Shown one piece after another: positions 8,701 to 14,965 of a DNA stretch of 33,758 nucleotides; within the stretch, counting starts at the first letter, position 1; each line of letters begins with the position of its first letter. The DNA is from an uncultured Mucilaginibacter sp. (lineage in GTDB: Bacteria; Bacteroidota; Bacteroidia; Sphingobacteriales; Sphingobacteriaceae). The position numbers and the translations under genes are program-made. The notes beneath the pieces were generated by a model. That model saw nothing but the letters and a program-made list of their open reading frames with translations. It searched no databases and was not told the origin of the DNA. Location: positions 1 to 33,758 of the forward strand of contig CAITEP010000046.1 in the NCBI GenBank assembly GCA_903891475.1, in the 5' to 3' direction.

Positions 8701-9388
8701 ATTTGTCTTTAAAGAATAGTTTTGTTATAATTTTATAGAGTGTAAAATCATTGGAAGTATTTTGCCTTAAAGATTTTAAACTATTCTGAAATTGTTGGTA
8801 TTCATGAGTCAAACTTCCATTCTTAGTTCTTTGTATTTTCTGAGTTTGAACAAGATATTTATTATTTTCTTCAAAACTTACAAAGTTGTTAAGTCCATAT
8901 TCCTCTAATAGTTGTATACCCTCGCCATTATATGGGATTTTAATTTGAGTGTGTGTAGCTTTTTTATAGTTTCCAAAACTTACAATTGTTTTGAACTTGT
9001 CGCAAGATTTATCAACTGCAAACGTTACCCCAAAGTGAGATGGGAAAAATGTGTTTGAAATATATTTCGGTTGTGTGTCTGTTTTTTCTATTTCGTCTTC
9101 ATCATCTTCGAAGAGTTCATTTGATTTGCTTTCAGGATTGATAAAAGTTGAATTTAATTCTGTCGGCTCGTCTCCTTCCTCCTCTTTCATTTCCTGTTCG
9201 CCATTATCACTTGCATTCAGTTCTAATTGTTTGGGAAACAAAATACCTGTAAAATATCTTTGCAGAGGTTTTCCCTCAATAATTTCATCGCTATAATCTT
9301 CTTTGCATTGAAAAATATCTGAACCTGGACCTAAAATTTCTTTTGTTATTCGTTCAATAACTTTATTTCTATTGTTAAAATGGCTCAT
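5786..9388 (-). CDS. drmA: DISARM-like DrmA helicase
   Basis: A 1200-aa superfamily 2 helicase. Visible motifs are Walker A FPTGGGKTE (567-575), DEAH-box variant DELH (782-785), motif III STAT (814-817), and the C-terminal lobe with ATNMISVGLDVGRLGVMVVNG (from about 991) and motif VI QATSRVAR (1021-1028). The N-terminus (ILGPGSD, then RYFTGILFP) matches the DrmA opening as I know it. Residues 60-105 are strongly acidic and probably disordered. A Cys-rich insertion between the helicase motifs (C685/C688 and C717/C722) could bind zinc. DrmA is the motor of DISARM, an anti-phage system that acts on incoming DNA. The gene starts 8 bases after the 487-aa gene and ends 6 bases before drmB, so the operon is continuous. 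The codon-level sequence is AT-rich like the rest of the island. Confidence 0.88.
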   Translation of the reverse strand: MSHFNNRNKVIERITKEILGPGSDIFQCKEDYSDEIIEGKPLQRYFTGILFPKQLELNASDNGEQEMKEEEGDEPTELNSTFINPESKSNELFEDDEDEIEKTDTQPKYISNTFFPSHFGVTFAVDKSCDKFKTIVSFGNYKKATHTQIKIPYNGEGIQLLEEYGLNNFVSFEENNKYLVQTQKIQRTKNGSLTHEYQQFQNSLKSLRQNTSNDFTLYKIITKLFFKDKYKRNDNNIEFNINISDILKSPNHHFELKLSDQLNCNSENWDRELKDNLIFHLKLYPNYANKYYIKAVIENKALITKDKFALSKEKVNHLSCFQTQIKIESDKLLPFRDYKPHLYNSDEDIMLNYLYRDKLSFGIGHNTACNWEFSQISDTPKWIKSTFLPSYDVKSQSSETDKINSDFLNIKKLSVYTNDKMNFISNLTKVADAYYNWIEDERKSANGNELGLKNIAKCKIIYNRIINGIKLLSKNENALRAFKLANTAIYLQMFQSQQHFNKKKEGYEIWERDETLQYQFDDYSTLPFPSENEPKWRPFQLAFILQCLASFIEENNSERELVDLLYFPTGGGKTEAYLAVSAFLIFWRRLEYKESYDGVNIIIRYTLRLLSTQQFERATKMILACEFIRTNYEDLGNKQISIGFWVGNKTIPNNLEKAKRELEATQKKLNKGESYAINPFQLSNCQWCNSKIISRLAEKEKIFQIGHRISKQLHSYCLNDRCHFSEKNGGLPIVLIDEDIYLSPPTILFATVDKFAMLAWKGEATTFFNYGSNRKPELIIQDELHLLNGTLGSLVGLFENALLKLCNNPKIIASTATIKNVDKQILGLYGREARVFPQYATNGDDTFFSKVINESKRKYIGILPTGKTTIVTNLQLLASLLYARLEIWKKATNNTEADNFWTILSYFKSLKEIGRFSNKINSELKPIIKQLQVRYLCDEYPNNLNHYNLSNKSLELTSRIPNEKIKKNLDKLDNQFEGDIKTHKAYDLVLATNMISVGLDVGRLGVMVVNGMPPNTAEYIQATSRVARKNEGLVISLYDPFNSRDLSYYEDFVQFHKTFYKQVEPLSVTPFAENALDKMLFTVVLAYFRHSTAYTNNNAATALINDHVKIELRDNLVKLFESHQFAKNDLQLIQEKLDDILRDWKYKIDSQKDLKYYWQNHPKESLIVPMQEKKNDEETLSAMQSMRSVEPSAEILIRQY

Positions 9389-9396
9389 CTTTTTAT

Positions 9397-10860
9397 TTAA
9401 ATTGAATTATATAATTCTAGTTGTTCTATTGTATCGAAATAAATTTCGGAATTTAAAACAGTAATAATTGGCATTTCCTTATCTATAAACTTTTGTAATG
9501 ATTCAGAGTTAAACCCTCGTTTAGCTAAAATCTCTCCTATACGTTTTTCCCTTAAGAATAGTCCCAATTCTTGTTTTATACCTCTTCCCAATGCAATCAT
9601 AGTACTATTATATGTCATTTTAGACTTTAAGATTGCTATTAAAACATCATTGATTTTCATTTCATCCTCACCTATTGTTTTATAATATAGACTGAATATT
9701 GCTCTTAGGTCATTATTGAACATTGGGAATTTTCTTTGCCCTTTTAAATAACACTCAACCGTTTTAGGCAATACCCTCAAACCATTTGCTTTTAATTTGA
9801 TATACAATCTTTCGATACTAATTTCATCTGATAGAATTTTAATAACATCCTGCCAGTATATAGAATGTTCCTCTATTTTTCCAAAAATTTCAGGTTCAGT
9901 TTCTACTGCAACTTGATAAAGGTTTTCTGCAAGTTCTTCTTTAGGATAAATTCTAATTTTGTCTCCAATTCTTACATTTGGTACTTTTTTTAAATCCCCT
10001 AAGATATTATAAATTGCATCATTACTGTCTAAGTAGTAGCATTTGTTATCAGAAATAATTTTATAAATGATTTTCTCTGGAATTTCGTCTAGTAATAAAT
10101 CACTTTCGTATTTGTATCCTTCGTATGCCTTTGTTCCTAAATTATCTAATCTATTAACTATATCTTCAATTGTTCTACTTAAATAAATTGGGATTTCTGG
10201 AACTTCTTCATAATGAATCCCACATATTTTAAACCGGCCTTCACTTTTTATTTCAGATTCGATTAGCTTTATCCTATTATTTATTTGCTTTTGGTAAAAT
10301 TGAAACTCTTCTTCGTAAACAATTAGAGTTATATCCGTATTTAAACTCTGAATAAATTCGAAATCTTTAATCCCATTGAAAGAATATAATACTAGAGGTT
10401 TATTGTGACTAATTCTTTTGGCGATTGCAAATGAGATGAGCTCGACTTTATTATTTCTTATACGATTTTTAATGTATTCAGTGTCGCTCAAATCACACAA
10501 TAAATTGATTCTTTGTTTTAAATTCTGTAAAAAAGAAATTAAATCAATTTGTTTATGTGGGTTAAAGCTTAAATAATTTAAAATTTCAATAAGAATAACT
10601 TTGGGGTTATTTTCACCAATATATTCAATGGTATATCCTCCTGCATTGTCTAATGCTCTTTCCAATTCCTTATTAATTTTTACTCTTTCAATTAAGGTTT
10701 TAATGACATCTAATTGTATTGTGCTTAGTGCAACTCTAATAATGTTTCCGTAAGTTTTAAGTTCGATATTGAATTGTTTATTAATAAAATCTATTTTCTT
10801 ATCAAAAAGATAAATAAGTCGACTTAATTCGCCACTCTTAATTATTTTAAAATCTATCAT
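9397..10860 (-). CDS. Unknown protein of DISARM-like operon, possible C-terminal part of DrmE
   Basis: A 487-aa protein with no recognisable catalytic motif, signal peptide or membrane segment. It is rich in Ile, Lys and Glu, with alternating helical and strand-like stretches. The last 150 residues look helical. Its start codon overlaps the stop of the 301-aa gene as ATGA (10857-10860), which implies translational coupling. It sits directly ahead of drmA. In class 2 DISARM this position is often held by DrmE, a large protein of unknown function. The two genes together make 788 aa, which is close to my recollection of DrmE size, so a gene split in two is plausible. I did not compare sequences, so the DrmE link is inference from position and summed length. 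An unrelated accessory pair remains possible. Confidence 0.6.
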   Translation of the reverse strand: MIDFKIIKSGELSRLIYLFDKKIDFINKQFNIELKTYGNIIRVALSTIQLDVIKTLIERVKINKELERALDNAGGYTIEYIGENNPKVILIEILNYLSFNPHKQIDLISFLQNLKQRINLLCDLSDTEYIKNRIRNNKVELISFAIAKRISHNKPLVLYSFNGIKDFEFIQSLNTDITLIVYEEEFQFYQKQINNRIKLIESEIKSEGRFKICGIHYEEVPEIPIYLSRTIEDIVNRLDNLGTKAYEGYKYESDLLLDEIPEKIIYKIISDNKCYYLDSNDAIYNILGDLKKVPNVRIGDKIRIYPKEELAENLYQVAVETEPEIFGKIEEHSIYWQDVIKILSDEISIERLYIKLKANGLRVLPKTVECYLKGQRKFPMFNNDLRAIFSLYYKTIGEDEMKINDVLIAILKSKMTYNSTMIALGRGIKQELGLFLREKRIGEILAKRGFNSESLQKFIDKEMPIITVLNSEIYFDTIEQLELYNSI

Positions 10861-11762
10861 ATCGCATTAATAATTTCCACTTCTTCTTTAAACCAATTCC
10901 AATACGGAATTTGACTATCAGCAATTAGATTATTGTTATTTGAAAGGATAATCAAATTGAAACCAAATTTATTTTTATCTTGAAAGATTTGCGGAATTTT
11001 ATCTATCTCTGTGTCAAAGACGATTATTGTGTGAATGTTTTTTCCTTGCAATAATAGTTTTTGGTGGCATACTTCGTATTTTGGAGTAAAATATATTAAA
11101 CAATCTGGTAATGCTGGGATTGATTTTAGTTCCCTTAAATCCCGTTCTTCTCTTGGATTTGGTAAATATGTCGAGGGTATTTTATTCTTTACAGTCAAAT
11201 CATCCCAAAATGATTTTTTCGCAATAAAAACCGATTGTTTCTCAAAATAAATTTTAGGAAAATCGAGTTTTTTATTGTTTAAGTTTTTAAAAAAATTAAA
11301 ATAATTATTTATTGTAGTTTCGCTAATTCCTGCATTTATCTTGAAGAACCATGTACTTAGTCTATCATATGAAATATTTGGAATTATGATAGGTTGTTGG
11401 TTTTCATTTTTAGTCTTTCTTAAAACTTGGGATAATGTAAATGAGTTATTTTCAAATCCAATTACTTCATAATATTGATTGTCCTTTATTCTTTTAAGTT
11501 TATCGCCTATCCGAAAATCTTTAGGTAAATCATAGAAGTTTATATAGATATCATTTGCTAACTCAATAAATAATTGGCTTGTCAAATTAAAAATTAAACC
11601 TTTTGAATTCTGAAAATTAAAATGCAATTGCTTCCCAGACCTATAATGTTCCAAGATTATCTTTAGTGTTAAACAAGTTATATTATCACTCTCAAAAGGT
11701 AAAATTTGAATATCCTGAAATTTTTCATTAAGTTTCAGATAGTAAAGATTATTTAAATGCAT
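10857..11762 (-). CDS. Unknown first gene of DISARM-like operon, possible N-terminal part of DrmE
   Basis: A 301-aa soluble protein without a signal peptide, and first in the leftward operon. No family motif is evident. The middle (about residues 85-115) has FRIGDKLKRIKDNQYYEVIGF, a small beta-rich segment. The C-terminal 50 residues alternate hydrophobic strands (HTIIVFDTE, FNLIILSNN) with polar turns, as in a Rossmann-like or helicase-lobe fold, but no nucleotide-binding loop is visible. Its stop overlaps the next start by 4 bases, so the two products are probably made in similar amounts. ATG at 11762 is followed by a credible coding sequence and has a weak promoter about 40 bases upstream. 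The relation to DrmE is inferred from context only. Confidence 0.6.
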   Translation of the reverse strand: MHLNNLYYLKLNEKFQDIQILPFESDNITCLTLKIILEHYRSGKQLHFNFQNSKGLIFNLTSQLFIELANDIYINFYDLPKDFRIGDKLKRIKDNQYYEVIGFENNSFTLSQVLRKTKNENQQPIIIPNISYDRLSTWFFKINAGISETTINNYFNFFKNLNNKKLDFPKIYFEKQSVFIAKKSFWDDLTVKNKIPSTYLPNPREERDLRELKSIPALPDCLIYFTPKYEVCHQKLLLQGKNIHTIIVFDTEIDKIPQIFQDKNKFGFNLIILSNNNNLIADSQIPYWNWFKEEVEIINAI

Positions 11763-11800
11763 CTAAAAAGAATTATGATATAGTTATTACAATAATTATT

Positions 11801-11833
11801 TAAAGATATGGTATAAATTACATTAATTAAAAG
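11801..11833 (-). promoter_or_regulatory. Candidate promoter of the DISARM-like operon
   Basis: On the minus strand TATCTTTA (11808 down to 11801) is one base off the TAnnTTTG -7 consensus. CTTTT (11833 to 11829) lies 20 bases upstream as a poor -33 box. Transcription would begin near 11795, about 30 bases before the first ATG. Support is moderate to weak. Confidence 0.35.
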
Positions 11834-12396
11834 TAATGAGGTTAATGTTTTTTTATAATATTTTTAATTAACAAGGGTTTGTATTTCGATTTTTATTATT
11901 TTAAAAATCAATTCGGAATTGAATATAATTAGAAGTTATAAATATAAAAAGTATATTCTTTAAATAAATTAATTAAGTTGAGGAGTGTTAATAACAAGAG
12001 TTTGTGTAACTAATACCATGATCATCATTTAATCCTAAATGGACAATCCATAAATAAGATCGAAATATTTTTTAATACCTGTGAAATATGTCTGCTAAAA
12101 TCCTATATTTTTTTAAATATTATGAAAATGATTAAAAGTTAGAAGGTTTAAAAAAATTCACGCTAGCCCTTCAATTTGCACCGACGTGAAATTAAAAATG
12201 CTAGTAAATACATTAAGTGTAAAAATTAATTAGGATTTTTCTTAGCTGGAATATCACTAACTAATTTAATTGAAAATTTATTTAGAGAATTTTAAAAAAC
12301 ATTTTATCGTTTTTTAAATGTTTTGTAAAATTTAAAAATACAATAAAAGTATTGTACCTGTTTTGTTTCAATATGTAATTAAGAATTTTTTTTGCA

Positions 12397-12457
12397 AATT
12401 TATGTTAATTAAAAGATTACCCCCACCCCTATAATTAATCATTAATTAACATAAATT
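12397..12457. repeat. Perfect 16-bp inverted repeat around a C-rich core
   Basis: AATTTATGTTAATTAA (12397-12412) and TTAATTAACATAAATT (12442-12457) are exact reverse complements. They flank a 29-base spacer holding the block TTACCCCCACCCCT. The arms are pure AT apart from one G/C, yet the match is exact over 16 bases. No T-tract follows. It may be a binding site for an element-encoded protein or a structural RNA/DNA signal. Confidence 0.7.
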
Positions 12458-12928
12458 CCCAAAAAACAATAGGTATGTTTTCTATGATAATATATAACTA
12501 ATGAAAATTTGCAATCAATTTTGATGGATTCGAAAAAAAATAATTTACAGTGTAGAATAGGATAAACTTTTTTCTAAAGAATCTCAAGAATTTGTTTTTT
12601 TAATATGCTTTAAGCCTATAGAACCTTAATAAAACTCAACCAAAATGATGGACAAATGTTGGACTAAATAAAAATAGGTGGCCATATGTTATTCTAAAAC
12701 TCTGATAATCAAGTGTATAATATCGGAGTCGAACCGAAAATCTCTTTGATGCCATCACTATAAATAGGAAAAAGGTACCATTGATTATTGAAGGTGAAAT
12801 TATTTATTTAGTTTATAAAGAGAATACTCCTTTTATGTAGAATACGGATCTAATTAATAAAACACTTATTACTTGTAGTTACCCTTTTGGAAAGAAGGTT
12901 AAATATTCTTATTTAATCAATATAGATT

Positions 12929-14122
12929 TTATAAAATATCATTAAATATTTTATCTGCTGCTTTATCTAAAACATCGGTTTTTCTTAAATTTTTAATATA
13001 TCCTTCGGTCGTTGCTCTATTTGAATGACCTAGTAATTGCTGGATAATATAAATATTACCACCAGTACTTTCATCTGCAAGTACAGCAAAAGAATGCCTT
13101 GCAATATGAGTTGTTAGATTTTTATCTATCTCGGCCATTGCAGCTAATAACTTAAGGTATTTATTAATCAAAGCTGTGCATGATTCTTTATGGGCGATCT
13201 TTGCTTTCATATTGTTATCGTCTGATTCTTTAGAATTGACTTTCCATTTCCAAAATGGGAATAGTGCTAGATTATTTTGACTTATGTATTTATCAACTAT
13301 TGCTTTGGCTGGTAAAATTAAAGTCATATCATACCCAGTTTCTGTCTTATTGGATGTATAGACAAAACGATCGGACTTAAAATTATTTGTTGTAGCCTGT
13401 AATAAATCTCCAACCCTAACACCTCTAAGATAAACTTGTAGAATGAAAAAATCCCTAACAGATTCTAAAATATCATTAGTAGGAAGTTTTAAATTTATTA
13501 ATTTATCTAACTCCTCTTTTGTTAACTTTAGTTTTACCTTATCATGAACAGGCACTTTAAATTGCCTAACCTCATTATTTGTTGTATTTGAATAGATATT
13601 TACTATTCCCTTAATCCTACTTACTTTTTTATTTATTGTTGAGGATGTGTTTTTAAAATTTGTTTGTAAATAGAAACAGAAACCTTCCAACCAAAATTTA
13701 TTGATTTTTTCAATAGGAATATCTTTATAGCCAATTACTTGGTCAAGCAATGCAAGATAACCGCCAAGTGTAACAAATCGCTTTAGTTCTTCTAAACGTT
13801 TACAATAGGCTTTAATACAGCTTGCTAAAGTAATTGTCCTTTCCTGATCAAAAATTTCGCTGGATATAACTTTTCCACCTTCTTCTGAGTTAACCAATGC
13901 TTTTTGATAGAAACTCAACTTAGCACTAATTAATTGATTAACATCCGTACTATTTGGCGCGTTTGATTTTAGTTTTGATTGTTTTGAATCCCAATGTTTT
14001 TCAAGGCATCTGTGAATTACTTTTTTGACAGTTTTCCTATTCTCAATAATTTGAATAATGACTGGATTTGTCCCGTCCGAATAGGTTTTGCCTTTATATA
14101 ATAGAACTTTTATAGATGCCAT
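12929..14122 (-). CDS. Tyrosine recombinase (integrase) of the genomic island
   Basis: A phage-type tyrosine recombinase of 397 aa from the chosen start. Numbering from the upstream TTG at 14146, the catalytic residues are R244 (RGVRVGDLL), H347/R350 (HIARHSFA), H374 (LLGHSNRATTEGY) and nucleophile Y383. The N-terminus (IKVLLYKGKTYSDGTNPVIIQ) is the arm-binding beta-rich domain of Bacteroidota integrases, followed by a SAM-like core-binding domain (about residues 100-200). I prefer ATG at 14122 over TTG at 14146 because the homologous fold begins there and the upstream codon is weak. The gene reads away from a tRNA-Glu gene whose 3' end is 165 bases upstream. This suggests that the enzyme inserted the island at that tRNA. 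All catalytic residues are present, so it may be active. Confidence 0.92.
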   Translation of the reverse strand: MASIKVLLYKGKTYSDGTNPVIIQIIENRKTVKKVIHRCLEKHWDSKQSKLKSNAPNSTDVNQLISAKLSFYQKALVNSEEGGKVISSEIFDQERTITLASCIKAYCKRLEELKRFVTLGGYLALLDQVIGYKDIPIEKINKFWLEGFCFYLQTNFKNTSSTINKKVSRIKGIVNIYSNTTNNEVRQFKVPVHDKVKLKLTKEELDKLINLKLPTNDILESVRDFFILQVYLRGVRVGDLLQATTNNFKSDRFVYTSNKTETGYDMTLILPAKAIVDKYISQNNLALFPFWKWKVNSKESDDNNMKAKIAHKESCTALINKYLKLLAAMAEIDKNLTTHIARHSFAVLADESTGGNIYIIQQLLGHSNRATTEGYIKNLRKTDVLDKAADKIFNDIL

Positions 14123-14135
14123 GATTTGAGAGATT

Positions 14136-14180
14136 GGTGTAAACAACGGTGGAAACAGGGTGTAAACAATTGTGGTAAAA
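14136..14180. repeat. Helically phased direct repeats in the integrase leader
   Basis: GGTGTAAACAA (14136-14146), GGTGGAAACA (14148-14157), GGTGTAAACAA (14159-14169) and a weaker GTGGTAAAA (14172-14180) are spaced 11-13 bases apart, about one DNA helical turn. They lie between the integrase promoter and its ATG. Arm-type integrase sites or an operator for autoregulation are likely uses (inference). Confidence 0.6.
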
Positions 14181-14208
14181 TTCGGTTTTTAACGGTTACT
14201 CACGTTCT

Positions 14209-14216
14209 CAAATATA
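14209..14216 (-). promoter_or_regulatory. -7 box of the integrase promoter
   Basis: The minus-strand TATATTTG is an exact TAnnTTTG match. Transcription would begin near 14202, giving an 80-base leader that contains the phased repeats. No good TTTG -33 box is visible. Confidence 0.4.
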
Positions 14217-14237
14217 ACAAAAAAGTGCTTAAAAATA

Positions 14238-14269
14238 AAAAGGAAGCAGTTTAAAAACCGCTTCCTTTT
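14238..14269 (-). terminator. Rho-independent terminator of tRNA-Glu
   Basis: A 15-bp stem with a 2-base loop pairs 14238-14252 with 14255-14269. The one mismatch is A-C on the + strand but becomes G-U on the minus strand, so the hairpin is better formed in the tRNA transcript. On the minus strand the tract TTTTATTTTT follows. Confidence 0.75.
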
Positions 14270-14286
14270 GTTTGCTTTTGTTTTCG

Positions 14287-14358
14287 TAGCCCGTAGGGGA
14301 ATCGAACCCCTGTTTCAAGAATGAAAATCTTACGTCCTAACCCCTAGACGAACGGGCC
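14287..14358 (-). tRNA. tRNA-Glu (anticodon TTC)
   Basis: On the minus strand the 7-bp acceptor stem pairs GGCCCGT with ACGGGCT (one G-U at the tip). The T arm contains GGTTCGATTCC, and the anticodon arm AAGA-TTTTCAT-TCTT places TTC at positions 34-36. The discriminator base is A, and CCA is not encoded. The gene has its own -7 box and terminator. Its 3' end faces the integrase, so it is the probable chromosomal attachment site of the island. Confidence 0.95.
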
Positions 14359-14425
14359 ATTTCAAAAGGTTATTTAGTTGATTCTTGAAGTAAAAAACAA
14401 CTTAGCTTCCCTTATTTTGGGATTG

Positions 14426-14433
14426 CAAAGATA
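14426..14433 (-). promoter_or_regulatory. -7 box of the tRNA-Glu promoter
   Basis: The minus strand reads TATCTTTGCA, an exact TAnnTTTG match and a form often seen in Bacteroidota promoters. It lies 68 bases upstream of the tRNA. The -33 region is only T-rich, without TTTG. Confidence 0.5.
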
Positions 14434-14630
14434 TGCGTTTAAAAGTAAAATAAAAATAATTTTTAATTTTTTTTAGATGAGCCGATTTTTGGTTTTAATA
14501 AAGATTAACATCTGTAATAATTAGTTGCTTTTATGCCTTACTATGCTTTGTTCCTTCCTAAAAACGTATAGCAAGGAAAAGCGTCATGCTTCATAAATTT
14601 TACCTTTCACCAACAAAAAGGCTCATTTTG

Positions 14631-14663
14631 TTTGCATAACTAAATATTAACAATTTATATTTA
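14631..14663 (+). promoter_or_regulatory. Promoter of the ergothioneine operon
   Basis: TTTG at 14631-14634 (-33) and TATATTTA at 14656-14663 (-7, one base off TAnnTTTG) are separated by 21 bases, the normal spacing. Transcription would start near 14670, about 13 bases before the DUF427 start codon. The rest of the gap between the tRNA and this promoter shows no gene. Confidence 0.55.
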
Positions 14664-14682
14664 CAGTAAATAACCGTACACC

Positions 14683-14964
14683 ATGAAAGCCATTTGGAAC
14701 AACCAAATTATAGCCGAAAGCAACGACACTATTGTGGTTGAAAATAACCACTACTTCCCAAAAAACAGTATCAAAGAGGAGTTTTTTAAGCCTTCTGCTA
14801 CACATACTATCTGCCCTTGGAAGGGTTTGGCATCTTACTATACCATAGAGGTTGATGGCAAACAAAACCCGGATGCCGCATGGTACTACCCAGAACCTAA
14901 GGTTGCCGCGCAAAATATTGCAGGTTACACCGCGTTTTGGAAGGGAGTTAAAATAACCGAATAA
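14683..14964 (+). CDS. DUF427 family protein
   Basis: A 93-aa protein matching the DUF427 family (Pfam PF04248), with the typical opening KAIWNNQIIAES, central ENNHYFP and the conserved THTICPWKGLASYYTIEVDG, then YPEPK. The function of the family is not established. Members often sit beside redox or sulfur-metabolism genes. Here it is first in a six-gene operon, 1 base ahead of the flavoprotein gene, so it probably acts in the same process as ergothioneine handling (inference from context). No signal peptide or membrane segment is seen, so it should be cytoplasmic. Confidence 0.85.
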   Translation: MKAIWNNQIIAESNDTIVVENNHYFPKNSIKEEFFKPSATHTICPWKGLASYYTIEVDGKQNPDAAWYYPEPKVAAQNIAGYTAFWKGVKITE

Positions 14965-14965
14965 T

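Larger units (their letters stand above)
11763..12928. other. 1.17-kb AT-rich non-coding region
   Basis: No convincing gene is present. It contains a perfect 16-bp inverted repeat at 12397-12457 (listed separately), a TTCACG/CGTGAA pair at 12157-12190, and an AAAACATTT/AAATGTTTT hairpin at 12296-12324 without a T-run. Near the right end, the frame starting at 12721 stays open for 74 codons except for one TAG at 12838, and could be a decayed gene. In many Bacteroidota elements a small excisionase or regulator gene lies beside the integrase, but I see none here. Confidence 0.6.

Noticed and set aside
12724..12736. tRNA-like fragment (GGAGTCGAACCGA) as a possible second attachment site
   Set aside because: The match to the T-arm region of tRNA-Glu is only a few bases and lies between the integrase and the cargo, not at an island border.
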